Source of the DNA: Erpobdella octoculata
Taxonomy: Eukaryota > Annelida > Clitellata > Hirudinida > Erpobdellidae
Direction: 5' to 3'
Assembly: GCA_963978895.1 (NCBI GenBank)
Contig: OZ022244.1
Location: 8,518,923 to 8,582,922, forward strand
Length of the DNA stretch: 64,000 bases
How positions within the stretch are numbered: position 1 is the first letter of the stretch; each line of letters begins with the position of its first letter. The notes beneath the pieces were generated by a model. That model saw nothing but the letters and a program-made list of their open reading frames with translations. It had not been told where the DNA came from and searched no databases. Made by a program: the position numbers and the translations under genes. Positions 46,328-56,873 of the stretch are shown here, one piece after another.

Positions 46328-46586
46328 CTCGCCCTACTTTTTGTAAGAGTTTTACTATCTAGCCCTTCGGGACCTGAGCCAGCTTCGCCTCCTTCGGATC
46401 CAGCGTTTCGCTGTCGAGTTTTTTCGACAGCTTGTTTTCGAAATTTTTGTTGTATCTCCATATTTGCTGATGACCCAGTGAGGCCATCCCCTCCGCGCAT
46501 CTACGTTAGTCCGGTGGTCGTAAACATGCTCGACCACCCTCAAGCTCTCTTACCGGCGACAAGGTGTAGATTGGCCAGGGGACCGG
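46328..46586 (-). mobile_element. R2 head fragment 'H2' (duplicate of H, cut after about 58 codons)
   Basis: Same 5' UTR and N-terminal codons as H (start at 46500), truncated within TKSRA at 46328, where element A1 starts. The ribozyme-like fold is repeated at 46499-46571. Lies within the 1.1-kb duplication. Confidence 0.92.
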
Positions 46587-47438
46587 GGCTATTTAAAAAC
46601 TTTATTACTATTCAACCAAGTAAGCAGGTATAATCAAAATATAGGACTTATATAAGAAAAGATCGTTAAAAAGTCCATTTCAATTTTACAATAAACCTTC
46701 TAGCCTTGACGTGAGACCCCAAAAGAAAACGTTAATGGTTTGATAGCCAGTTCAATAAACGAAACCGAAAGGTAAAAACGAAGTGGTTTTAACTGGAAGG
46801 AGTTATAATAAACCACATAGTGAAAAACTGTTCGCGATAAACCCATTATAAAAATATGAGATGAGAGAGAAGTTCAAGGATACGGTTAGTATTGTTATCG
46901 TTAAAGTTGTTATATTATAATGTAGCCGCACGAGATGTGTCGCATCTGTGTCTGGCCCAGATGCGATAACCTTGGAGCAGAATGTCAATCGACAGGGCCT
47001 GGATTGCTCTTTTGCTAAATCCAAGATCGCGCAGCTTGGTGAAAGAGAGGTGAATGATTCCTCCTCTCTATTTGAGTACAACGGCCGTCACCATGGGCTT
47101 GGATCCGTAACTTTCCAGAGTCCAATTGTGGATCTCCGGAGTATTGTATTTCAATATCTTGGCTTCGTGTTCGTGATCCAAGTCAGCGACGTCAGAAACG
47201 ACCGTCGCATCTATAATTATGCTGGTTTTATCATTGTATAAGAGCAGGTCTGGTATTTTGAGGCCGGATCCAGTAGGTATCCTCGGCTCCAGGACAGCCG
47301 TGAAGTCGCGGTGTTTTGTATGGTCGACGATTGATTTGATAATCATGTTGTGACGTTCCAAGTGAGCAGCACAACCCTTGTAGCACGTTTGAAGGATGTG
47401 CTGTAGACTTTCCTGTCCTTGTCCACAGGCACAGGTGG
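46328..47438. repeat. 1.1-kb duplication, copy 2
   Basis: Gap-free match to 42563-43673. Differences include T/C near 46382, G/C near 46425, C/T and T/A-type changes near 47062-47068, and G/A near 47132 and 47365. About 99.3% identity by eye. Confidence 0.95.
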
Positions 47439-47817
47439 TGTCTCTGACAACGGTGTCACCACGTGAGGCACGCAATTTGGTCTAGAGGATCGCCGCTCTC
47501 ACTTGTAACGCATGAAGGTATAAAGAAGCGGGAAGTTGAGAGTCCACCACCCATCCATGCACTCCTGAGACACTACTATTGGACGTCAGGCCTTTACCAT
47601 CTACCATGCCCAGGAGTCTTTCTCGTTGGAAATGTCTTTCATGTTTCTGCACAAATGGGTGAAGAACTGATTTTCCTCTCCAATGTATTAATTCTGTTGA
47701 AAAGTAAGGAGTCGATGTTATGAAAGAGAGAAGAGGAGGGTCTCTGGATGGAAAAAGTGTTAGGCTTGCCATCATTGTCTCCAACCGGCTTACCTTGAGA
47801 GCCGGTATTGTTTGGTC
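46592..47817 (-). mobile_element. R2 element 'A2', 5'-truncated, joined to 28S upstream flank
   Basis: The minus strand starts directly after the 28S sequence ending CTTTCTT (47818) and encodes the region after the RT thumb. It has IPALKVSRL, DGKGLTSNSSVSGVHGWV and LHALQVRAAIL, a stop where Pro is expected, then LRASRGDT. The knuckle TTCACGQGQESLQHILQ and the endonuclease EPRIPTGSGLKIPDLLL follow. The tail is the same as in A1. A 28S/truncated-R2 junction is the normal product of incomplete reverse transcription at the canonical site. Confidence 0.9.
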
Positions 47818-47822
47818 AAGAA

Positions 47823-47854
<32 letters not shown>

Positions 47855-47855
47855 A
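47818..47855 (-). pseudogene. 28S rRNA fragment upstream of the R2 site (37 bp)
   Basis: The minus strand reads AGCGCGGGTAAACGGCGG then GAGTAACTATGACTTTCTT, which is 28S up to about 4 bases before the R2 cut site, with one C-to-T change. It joins R2-A2 on one side and R2-D on the other. Confidence 0.93.
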
Positions 47856-48192
47856 AGGGGCGATCAACCCCCGTCATAGCAACGTCCGACACCATTGCCT
47901 CACTGTCTTTCCACAAAATCAAATCCGGTTTCCGAATGCCTTTTGACATGGGAATCAAAGGCTCTTCCACGACATTCCAGCCCTTCTTCTTGGCGACCTC
48001 AGCTATACGCGAGCAGATGAGGTTGTCTCGTTAAATCATGATTTTCCAGCCAAACTTTTAACTTTTTTTTAACTTAAATTAATTTTTCAAGCTGTTATGT
48101 TTCTATTTAATTCAGCATTTCAATTGATAAATTTCTATATTTAATTCAGCATTTAAATTATTAAATTTTTAAAGTTTTTTAAACTGTTATTC

Positions 48193-48291
48193 AAGAACTA
48201 ACCCATCGGTGCTGACAAATGGTCTTCCGTCTGGTTGTAATTATCAATGGTTACTGATAACAACATTATCTTTATATATGTAAATTTTTAC
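48193..48291. repeat. ~100-bp insert, copy 1
   Basis: Starts CAAGAACTAACCC and contains GGTCTTCCGTCTGGTTG and ATCAATGGTTACTGATAAC. Matches 48630-48726 at about 96%. Confidence 0.88.
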
Positions 48292-48629
48292 ATAATAAAA
48301 AAGAAATTTTTTAAAAACCAATGTTTTTCTTGCGCCCTAAAAAGTATAAAAGAATATTCCTATAATTCCTATAATATTTTTTTATAACCATTTGTTTTAT
48401 TAAAGTTGTTGATTTTTACTCCAATCTGAGTAGGTTCTTCTGTAGACCCCCCGAAGAACCAGCCAACAGTACCATGTCATCGGCGTAGGCCATGACACTC
48501 ACCCGTTCACGATTCATTGTGACCGACATTTTTATCTAGGGCATCCATAGCCTCTTCTATAACCTGGTTTAAGATATAACCTGACATCGGGTCGCCTTGT
48601 CTCGTGCCTCTCGTGCATTTTACTTCATT

Positions 48630-48726
48630 TCAAGAACTAACCCGTTGGTGCTGACAAATGGTCTTCCGTCTGGTTGTAATTATCAATGGTTACTGATAAC
48701 GACATTATCTTTATATATATAAATTT
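48630..48726. repeat. ~100-bp insert, copy 2, inside the RT of R2-D
   Basis: Sits between codons of R2-D that are adjacent in A1 (TAAG... and EVKCTRGTRQG), so it is an insertion of about 100 bp. It ends in TTTATATATATAAATTTT. No coding capacity. Confidence 0.88.
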
Positions 48727-49575
48727 TCGAATGCGTCACACCAGCTGCTGTAAGAACTGTGACACCAGTTTGGTTAACTTGGCTGGTGTATTTCTGCAGT
48801 GGCGGTGGAATCCCATTATGAAGCAATGTTCTTCGTATCGAGTCATAAGATACACTATCGAATGTTTTGTTGACGTCGAAAAGCTAATGTATAGGTTCGT
48901 GTGTTCTAGCCTGGCCTTCTTAATTAAACTAGCAATTAAGAAAGTATTTTCGGCACATCCGTCGCGGGGTTCAAACCCTTTCTGTCTCATATTGAGAGGA
49001 AAAAACTTGGACTACCTCTTCGCCAGTAGTTGGTGAAAAGTGCGTGCGACCTTTGAAGAAATTGTGATTCTGAAATCACCAGGTACGCTCGCATCTGAAC
49101 ACTTTGGAATGAATACAGTTCTGGCTTTATTTATTTCAGTAGGTAAGTACCCGATTACCAACCATAAGTTGTAAACTACTACTAGAATTTCAGGGCCCAG
49201 TGCCACGAGCTCTTTTAGGGTGACTCCATCCGGACCAACTCCATTCTCTTTACACAATTTTAAGGTGTTCCTGACTTCTGCGACCTGAATGGGAAGTATC
49301 ATTTCCCATAACACTGGATTATTGAATTGGATAGCTCTATTGTCTGGAAAGCTTGGCGTTTGGAACACCTTTGTCCACGCCCTTATCAGTTCATCCCCTT
49401 TAACTTTCGAAGTTTTCTCCAACAATTTGCCAGTGCCAATTCGAACGTGCTGTTCTGGAGAAGTCTATGGCCAGCCCATTCTGTGCCAGGAAATATTCAA
49501 ACCCTTTCTTTCTTGCTGGATCGGATTTGTATGTCTTCTGTCTTCCCGTTATCCAACACCACGCTTCTTTTTACT

Positions 49576-49607
49576 AGTTTCGACTCTAGTAAATAGTCGT
49601 GGCTATT
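49576..49607. repeat. 32-bp target duplication of R2-B, left copy
   Basis: Identical to 54535-54566. On the minus strand it begins ATAGCCACGACTATTTAC. It directly follows the 3' end of R2-B. Confidence 0.93.
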
Positions 49608-50066
49608 GTTACAGAGTCAAGTTGAGACTCTGAGCATTGCCGCTCTTTATCGGTAGGCGGTACACCATGGGTTTTCCGGCAATGGTTATCTTGAACAGCA
49701 CTGCCCCACCGGGCAAGATTTCCGCCCCATCTTTGGGTGGGGTATTCCCAATAGCCACGTCACCTGTCGGTGGATATTCCCTAGGAGCAGTGCCAACCAT
49801 CACCGGCCGGAAGCCTGAGGCGAAGCAAGACGGCGCCAATCGAGCTCCACCGGAGGCACCGTGGCCCCCAAAGCAAATCTCCAATGGGGGCAGGGCTGCA
49901 GAATCTCTGAGATCGGCACATTTGTAGACTAACGAGTACAACCCAACCGGCCCTTCTCTAAGTTGTATAGGCCTAGATCCCTCCTGAGTCGTTAAAAGAG
50001 ATGTTCGTCTGAAGCGAACAAATCTACGATCTAGGGATCGATCTCCGCCACATAGGCTTGCTGCGG

Positions 50067-51419
50067 CTAGCCGTCGAAGAACAGCGCCTCACCGTGATTT
50101 CCACGAAGTGTACTATCACGGTGGAACCGGACCGTGTTATATGAGTAGGTAAGGACTCTCTTTACACAGACATCAATGTCTGCCCTTGTTATTCCATACT
50201 CTTTAGCCTCCTCGGCGCTTTTCCGGAGCACTGCTCCTTTCCAACTAACCACAAACGAGGTGAATTTAACGGCTGGCTTCCCCGTTAGTCCCCTCACCAG
50301 CCCCACGATTTCATCTTTGCAGTATTTATCTACCTTTGCTTGGTAGTACTGCCCAAGCTGACCAGTGTCCGACCCGATGATAACATCGGTGACAATCGCC
50401 GTTTCTCCTCGGGCCAAAACCAAGTCCGGTTTCCGTAGGCCCAGGTTTGTATGCAGCCGGGGTTCAAGGAACGCTCGAAAACCCTTCGCTTCCGCTCGAT
50501 TTTGTAGATAACCGACAAGGTTATCATGCCTCTTTATCCTCCAGGCGTGGGTTTTGAGACATCCTTGGAGTATATGGCCCATACTCTCAGGCCTACCACA
50601 CCCGTACTGACACAGAGACTCCTTCGAGCTCCGACCCCTAGAGGCCCTGGTCTTGGTGGCTATCAGGTTGCCTCTAACTAGGATGCACTTGACAAAGTCA
50701 CTACCTGACATCCCGGGGTCTCGCGCCTTCAACCATCCGTTGCCGTACTCGTTCATTGCAGTAAGACCCTTGCCGTCAAGGGTCTTGTGGAGAACCGCAG
50801 CGTACCACTTTGCGGTGTCAGCCGCAGTCTCCAACACAACCTGCTCACCATCTAGTACCTGCGTGATACCTTGGAGGGCCTGCCTTACTGCTGCGTCGCA
50901 CCACTCCGTATCAGCCAGCGCAAGTACTACCGGGTCATTAGACTTTCTTAGTTTCATTAGTCTTCTGAACCGGAGCAACGGTATTTTCACCCGGAATTCG
51001 AGCACTCAAAGTCCCCCAGCCGCAATCGGCGCATGCATAAATGCATTTGCCGTGTCCTTAGGCAACTTCAACCAAGTCCTCAAACTCTTCCTTACGGATT
51101 TATCGAGCGAGGACAGGGACTTGCCCGTGTTTTGAGACAACGTCAGTCCGTGTATATACCGGGGAATCACGTGGTCCTTCAAGATCACAAGACGCTGGTA
51201 TGGTTTCAATCTGCTCCTGGACAATGTAAGCAGATCCTCCTCCAGCTTTGCCCGGACCACTTTTGTGACTCCACACGGCCCGACGTCGATGCCCAGTAGC
51301 GGTATACCTCCAAACACCCGACCGTTGGAACCAAACCTCCTCCGATTTGAATAGCCACATCGCTCTCCACCGCCCATGTCTTCCTTTTTGCGGACGCAGT
51401 CAGCGCTAGCACCGAGCAC
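50067..51419 (-). pseudogene. R2-B thumb, zinc knuckle and restriction-like endonuclease
   Basis: 51419-51006 gives the RT thumb (RLKPYQRLVILKDHVIPRY). After one TGA the frame 51005-50067 has VKIPLLRFRRL, DGKGLTAMNEYGNG, LIATKTRASRGRSS, the CCHC knuckle CQYGCGRPESMGHILQGC and KRHDNLVGYL. The endonuclease core is LRKPDLVLARGETAIVTDVI (PD...D). SFVVSWKGAVL and the natural C-terminus follow. This is the most complete R2 C-terminal region in the window. Confidence 0.92.
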
Positions 51420-53641
51420 TTCTTCGGATTAAGGAGAAGTCCAGCTTTCGCCAGACCCTCCTCCACCAAAGTCATGCTCGATTGGAGACCTGTCTTTGTC
51501 TCCGCCAACAACACAAGGTCGTCGGCATAGGCCATGCTGCCAACCACGTTTTCCCCAACCTTCACTCCAATGTGAGGGTCAATCCGCGACAACACCTCGT
51601 CAACCACCATATTAAACAAGAGACCCGACATCGGATCGCCTTGGCGGGTCCCTCGCCTACTTAGAACTGGCCCATGGCGCATGCCGTTATGTTCCAAGTA
51701 GGTACAGCAGCCGACGTATGTTGCCTCGACATAGCCTTTCAGCATTGGCGGTATTCCCATCCTAGTCATTGCTCTGGAGAGCGACTGGTGTGAAACACTA
51801 TCGAAGGCTTTCGCCACGTCCAGGAAGGCCATGTAGAGCCCCCGGTACTTCGTCTGAGCCTGCTTAATCACCCCAGTAAGCAGGAAGACGTTCTCCCCGC
51901 AGCCGTCAACAGGCATAAAACCTTTCTGCCTGCTATTGAATTGACAGCCGTGGAGCATCCGCTTGGCAAGGCATTGATGAAACAACCTTGCCAATCTCGA
52001 TGAAATCGTAATGGGGCGATGCTCCAAGGGATTGACAGTACCAGGTGTTTTCGGAATAAAGATGGTGCGGGCGGTTGAGAACCGCGCTGGCAAGTATTGC
52101 AAAGCCATCCATATATTGAATAGGATGGCTAGCGTCTTGCAACCAATAGCCCGGGCCCCTGCCAATCTGATCCCGTCGGGTCCGGATGCATTATCCTTTG
52201 CACCCTTCAACACGTTCTCGACCTCCGACGGGGATATGGGAGCATCCAACTCCCATACCATTTGACATTTTGGTACCACAGGCCTTTGATCCACCTCCGA
52301 TGCTTTTTCAAAGATCGGCGTCCATGCTCTAAATAGCTCTCCAGCGTCAGCCTTCGAACTCCCAGACTCTAGAGTGTGCTCACAGAGTAGCCTTTTCACA
52401 GCTCCTGAGAAGTTCTTGCTCAGGGCTTTCTGGGTAACGGCATACTCTCGAACTTTCCTGGAGGAATGGTTATCGGGGCCAGGATTTCTCCCAGCACGTT
52501 TGGCGTACTTTTTCCGTCCCTTTCGACCAGGCTTCCGCGTGCCCTGCGATTGCTTTGCTATGGACCAGTCTTCAATCATCTGATAGATGACTTCCAACCG
52601 GTCCAAACTCTCCTTGACTAGGGTACCATCGGCGCCTTCGGTCAAGAGACCTTCAATCAGGCTCTTCAGCGCACTTCCATTGATGGTTCTCCACAAGTCA
52701 TCGTCATCAGTCATCTTGTTGGCTATCCCCAACGCCTGCAACAGAAACCCTTTCCTTGCCTCACTTTTCTGACTACTTATGTGATCCAGGTCTGCTTGGA
52801 TCTCAGAGGTTGCATCCTCCCCGTACTTTTCGACCAGATCGCGGTACTGGATTTTACGTCTCGCACCTTTGATCTGGTCTACTCGGTATTGTGGATTCTG
52901 GCGTACTAGGCAGGTTAACAACTGCATCTCCCCTCTTTTCATAAGTTCTGACTCCTGTTTGGCAAGGTCGGCTAAGAGCTCCGTACTCCACACAACATTT
53001 TTCTTCTGTTGCGTTATTTCCAGAGCTCTCGCCTTATGGTAATCCGCCGCATGCGCCGATCTTTGATGTTGGGATAGCCCCGACTTCGACTTGAAGGATT
53101 TGCGGCAGTATTGGCACACTTGGCCCAGAAGTGTGGGAGCAGTATCGATCTCCTCTTCCATCGATCTTTCAACGGGTCCGTCAGCACATGCTTCGGCGTA
53201 TGTTCTTTTGGTTGACATGCCATCAGTTTCCGTACTCCGGATTACGGGCCCTTCCGGCACCACATACTCCCCGTTTACTTGATCCTTTGGACTGTTCGGT
53301 TCCAGATTCAATTCACGCCTGGCGGAAATGTCTTCATTTTCTTCGCAGGTTTCCGAGACAACCGGCGCCTCCTCCGGTGCCTTTTCTACCCGCGCTTCCA
53401 ATGGAGATTCGTCAGGAACCGATCTCTCATCCCGGGTTTTCCCAGGTCTGCTAGCATTAGATTCCACACAGCGGTGTTTAGCGTTCATGTGTCGTGTGAG
53501 CCAGCCAGGCGTTTTGAACTTCTGGCCACATATACAACATGACCCCATAAACACATGCATTTCATCACGGTGCTTCTGCATGAGGTAGTAGGATTCAAAC
53601 ACCACTCCGCACTCGGGACAGTCTGTCCGCTTTTTGTTCAC
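51206..53641 (-). pseudogene. R2-B main ORF: three C2H2 fingers and reverse transcriptase
   Basis: 811 codons. Fingers at residues 8-29 (CPECGVVFESYYLMQKH), 35-56 (CCICGQKFKTPGWLTRH) and 176-198 (CQYCRKSFKSKSGLSQH). A basic linker (GRKGRKKYAKRAGR) follows. RT: DNASGPDGIRL, ARTIFIPKTP, HRPITISSRLARLFHQ, DGCGENVFLL, FLDVAKAFDSVSH, GTRQGDPMSGLLFN and MAYADDLVLLAE (catalytic YADD near residue 702). The frame is lost at about 51300 and goes on at 51419-51006 with LGIDVGPCGVTK and TWLKLPKDTANAF. The tool-style GTG start is arbitrary. Confidence 0.94.
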
Positions 53642-54402
53642 GTCATTGTCTGTCTTTCGACCCGTTCTGCACTTACACTCACCATCGTGTTCTGGTGAGC
53701 TCCTGGGTTCGTACCCTCAGAGACGGGCCCGGCAACCTTTGCCACTGAACTAGATCCTTCCCGACCCGATGAGCCATGTATGCGTTGGATATGTTGCCGT
53801 AACGACTTTGGATTCGCTAGGCTCTTCCCGCATACTGAACATATAGGTCTCCTATGGGTGCCCTCTGTGCTAGGGTCCAGATTACACCCCGCCACCGGGG
53901 CACCGCCTATAGGGTCCAAAGCATCCTCCGGTCCCACAGCGGCACCCAGGCCCAAAGCCACTCCAAGACCCCGGGCTACATCCGAGTTTAAAGCGTCCTT
54001 CTCACCCGGGACTGCACCGGGGCCCAAAGCGTACTCCGAGCCCAAACAACCGCGTGCATCCGGAACGTCTCCCCGACCCACAGCGGTGCCCAGTTTTGTG
54101 GCTTTACCCTTCCCCTTTGCACGCAAACGAGGCAACTCGGGGGTTGCCTCACCCATCTCCCCTTTCTCCGTTGCCTGTCGAGGTTGCTTGGTCGGTGACT
54201 GGGGGCCTCCAGCGGCAATATTGGTGCACCGCTGGACCTTCCCCAGGGGTTCTGCTGCCTCGGGGGGAGAAACTCTCATTCCTCCGCCCGGCTTCGCACT
54301 GTCCGACTTCCACCCACATAGAGCAGGAATGTCCTGCTCCGAGGATTGTAATGGGGCTGTTACGAGCAGCCCCCGAACGTTCAATTTATTCGTAGTAGTC
54401 AT
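53638..54402 (-). pseudogene. N-terminal ORF of R2-B with an extra C2H2 finger
   Basis: 254 codons. The leader is Gly/Ala/Pro-rich (ALGPGAVPGEKDALN-type repeats of about 10 residues). A C2H2 finger near residue 190 follows (CSVCGKSLANPKSLRQH, then IQRIH). Its TGA stop overlaps the first codon (GTG) of the next frame, which is offset by one base. The downstream frame is open about 27 codons further upstream. One continuous protein before a frameshift in this overlap is the simplest reading. A programmed shift is not excluded. Confidence 0.8.
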
Positions 54403-54428
54403 GGGTGGGTATGTCGCCCCTACACGCG

Positions 54429-54501
54429 CCCAACTTAGTCAGTGACCATCATTGGAGTACAATGGCCACGCTCAAGCTCTCTTACCACGACAAGGTATGG
54501 G
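54429..54501 (-). ncRNA. HDV-like ribozyme fold at the 5' end of R2-B
   Basis: Minus-strand order: P2 CCCA (54501-54498), P3 ACC (54496-54494 region), loop of 7, P3' GGT, P1' AAGAGAG (54483-54477), an imperfect P4 around GTGGCCATTG/CAATG...GTCAC, TGACTAA, P2' TGGG (54432-54429). The flank of this off-target insertion has no CTCTCTT, so P1 cannot form. Confidence 0.65.
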
Positions 54502-54534
54502 ACTCCGTCTCGAGGCAGGGCCGAAACCGTTCAA

Positions 54535-54566
54535 GTTTCGACTCTAGTAAATAGTCGTGGCTATTT
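54535..54566. repeat. 32-bp target duplication of R2-B, right copy
   Basis: Identical to 49576-49607. It separates the 5' end of R2-B from the 3' end of R2-C. Confidence 0.93.
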
Positions 54567-54927
54567 GTTTTTCCAGGCCTCGTCACTGCTGGGATTTTCC
54601 AGGATTTGTCGAACTCCTGGTCGGAACGCCGATTTTCTGTCGGAATGAGGACCCGTAAAGGGATTGACACACCATCTAGCAAGACGCTTCCCTCGTTGCC
54701 TTGGGTTTTGGCGTCTTTCCTTCATCCATGCCACCGCGGATTAGCCATCAATGCTTCTCGTTCCATCCGTTCATGAGATCATCTTGTTTGAATTGAATTC
54801 CGGTAAATGGTACGGTGCTACGGGAACCTTTTCCCACACCTGTGGCAGACGCGCTGGGGATACCAGGCAGCCTCCCACTGTCAGCGGGCCGCCCAGTCAA
54901 TTGTGCGCCAGGATGCAACTTCTCCCC

Positions 54928-55415
54928 TTACCCTCCTGACGCCAACGCCCTAAAAAAAGCGGGCACCCCTTTTTGTATTTTTGCCACATGTACCTCCTCC
55001 TCGGACCCTGTTAATCGCCAGTGAGCCTTCTCCATCTTCGACATGATTCCGTCGTCTTCATGTAAAACTGGAAGATCTTGTACGCTGACACGAGGTTCAT
55101 CTTCATGACCTGGGCTGCCGTACCAACACCGATACCAACCTTCTGGTGCTCGTCCAATGATCTTCCTAACGTGCACCCCTTCCAGCTGACCACGTACGCC
55201 GTTACCTCCACTTTGTCCACTTTTAAGTTTGACTTCACCTAGTTTAACACATCAGGGTTACTGTAGTATTTAACTTTGTCTCTGTACATATTCATGATGG
55301 GGCGATCAACCCCAGTGACCGCTACGTCGGATACCACCGCCTCTCTTCCTTTTACAAATACGAGGTCGGGTTTTCGGACTCCTTTGGTGGTCGGGATCAC
55401 TGGCTCTACCGTTAC
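54928..55415 (-). pseudogene. R2-C endonuclease domain
   Basis: After the TGA the same frame reads CVTVEPVIPTTKGVRKPDLVF and EAVVSDVAVTGVDRP (PD...D). It meets a TAG, then continues SNLKVDKVEVTAYVVSWKG and the C-terminus to 54928. Restriction-like endonuclease as in other R2s, inactivated by two stops. Confidence 0.9.
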
Positions 55416-55418
55416 ACA

Positions 55419-56873
55419 TCAACCCTTCTTTTGCGCCGTTTCTGCAAGCTTGGTACAGATTCGGTCGTGTCTCTTTATTCGAAGGTTATGAGTCGTATCA
55501 CAGCCCTGCAAAATGTGGACAAGCGATTCGGGTCGATCACACCCGTGTCTACACATAATGTCACTTTTGTCTCTTCCTCTAGCATTCCGAACTTTCGTGG
55601 GGAGAACATTGCAACGTACATGGATCGCTTTAACGTAATCCCCAGCTGTCATTCCAGGGTTACGTGCCACGGTCCATTTACATGGTCTTGGACAGCCTGC
55701 GGTTTCTGAGAGACCTCTTGTTTCTCTTCTCTCGTTCAAGCACTCTTCGTACATTGCCTCAGCTTGACCTTTGTCCGAGATGGTCGATCCACTAATCCTC
55801 GTCTGCTTTCCCAGAGCAATCGATACTTTTCCAAACCATTCGGACTTCGCCACTTCCTTCATTAGTGGGTCATCACTGGTAGCCAACTTCAGCAATCTTC
55901 TCAGTTTCAACGCAGGGATCTTCACACGTAGCTCCGGGACCGCAAGGCCCCCCAGTCTCACCGGCGCGTGCATGAAGGCCACGGACGTGTGTTTGGGCAG
56001 TTTCAGCCATTTACGAATGGCGTCTCGAACCATCACATCCATCTTGCCTAGGACTTTAACAGAAGTCTCTGAAAGGACAAGAGAGTGATATAACCTTGGG
56101 ATAGCATATTCCCTCAGTATGCACATTCTTTGGTGCGGTTTCAACTGCGCCTCCGAGATGTTAGTGATCATCTTTTGCAAACAGTCAGTCGAAGGGTATT
56201 TGGTTCCTTTTGTACCAACGTTTATTCCCAGATACTTGTAAACGTCTTGGAGATTCATTCTAGGAAACACACTTCCATCCCTTGACTTGACTGCAAGCAG
56301 TTGATCCACATACCAACTCTTCTTCTTGCCCTCACCCACGATGCCACACGCCGCACACTTTTTAACATTGAATATCAATCCGGCAAGTCCTAGCATTTCC
56401 TCGAACCGCAGCAGATTCCTCTGTAGGCCCTTAACAGACTCGGCAAAGAGCACTACATCGTCCGCGTAAGCCATAATGCTGAGTTTTTGTTGCCCGATCG
56501 TGATTCCGATGTTCGAGTCCAGAGCTGCCATGGCCTCATCAATCACCAGATTGAACAGGTAACCCGACATTGGGTCACCTTGTCTCGTGCCCCGACCACA
56601 TACAATTTCCCTCGATGTCTGACCGCTGTAAGTAAGTGAGGTAACTCCTCTCTTATAACAGCTCTCGATATAGCGAACCAACGGGCCTGGTATTCCACTT
56701 CTTGACAGTGCTCTTTTAACAGACTCATGCGAGACACTGTCAAAAGCTTTACTCACATCGACAAATGCTAGGTACAGACTGCTGCAATCCCTCTTCGACT
56801 TCCGAATCGCATTGGAGATTAGGAAAACATTCTCCGCACATCCATCTCTCGGCACAAACCCCTTCTGCCTCAC
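55419..56873 (-). pseudogene. R2-C RT palm/thumb, linker and zinc knuckle
   Basis: 484 codons continuing C after the frameshift: RQKGFVPRDGCAENVFLI, FVDVSKAFDSVSH, GRGTRQGDPMSGYLFN and MAYADDVVLFAE (YADD near residue 133). The thumb is QLKPHQRMCILREYAIPRL, then KWLKLPKHTSVAFMHAPV. VKIPALKLRRL, NPGMTAGDYVKAIHVR and the knuckle CRHGCDRPESLVHILQGC follow. It ends at a TGA in place of the Trp found in D (KKGWNV). Confidence 0.93.

Larger units (their letters stand above)
47856..49575 (-). mobile_element. R2 element 'D', fragmentary
   Basis: The minus strand carries pieces in order: a linker to RT (about 49570-49430), RT N-terminal part 49425-49012 (GVGPDGVTL, ARTVFIPKC, RITISSKVARTFHQLLAKR), 48990-48736 (RQKGFEPRDGCAENTFLIASL and a decayed AFDS region), and 48620-48430 (GTRQGDPMSGY-like, MAYADDMVLL-like with AYAD). 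Then come about 400 bp of AT-rich sequence, and endonuclease 48030-47860 (EEPLIPMSKGIRKPDLILW, VVSDVAMTGVD). It ends abruptly at the 28S scrap. Interrupted by two ~100-bp inserts and by B at 49576. Confidence 0.82.
49608..54534 (-). mobile_element. R2 element 'B' (multi-finger subfamily), near full length, 32-bp target duplication
   Basis: About 4.93 kb: 5' UTR with ribozyme-like fold (54429-54501), finger and RT coding regions (54402-51206), post-RT/endonuclease region (51419-50067) and 3' UTR (50066-49608). It is bounded by a perfect 32-bp direct repeat. Only three lesions are apparent: a frameshift at about 53640-53720, one at about 51300, and a stop between 51006 and 51005. It splits what was C-tail/D-coding sequence and is thus the youngest insertion in that stack. 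Confidence 0.92.

Noticed and set aside
48193..48726. Small LTR (TRIM-like) element with ~100-bp terminal repeats
   Set aside because: The segment between the two repeats is R2-D coding sequence, so the repeats are two separate insertions rather than the ends of one element.
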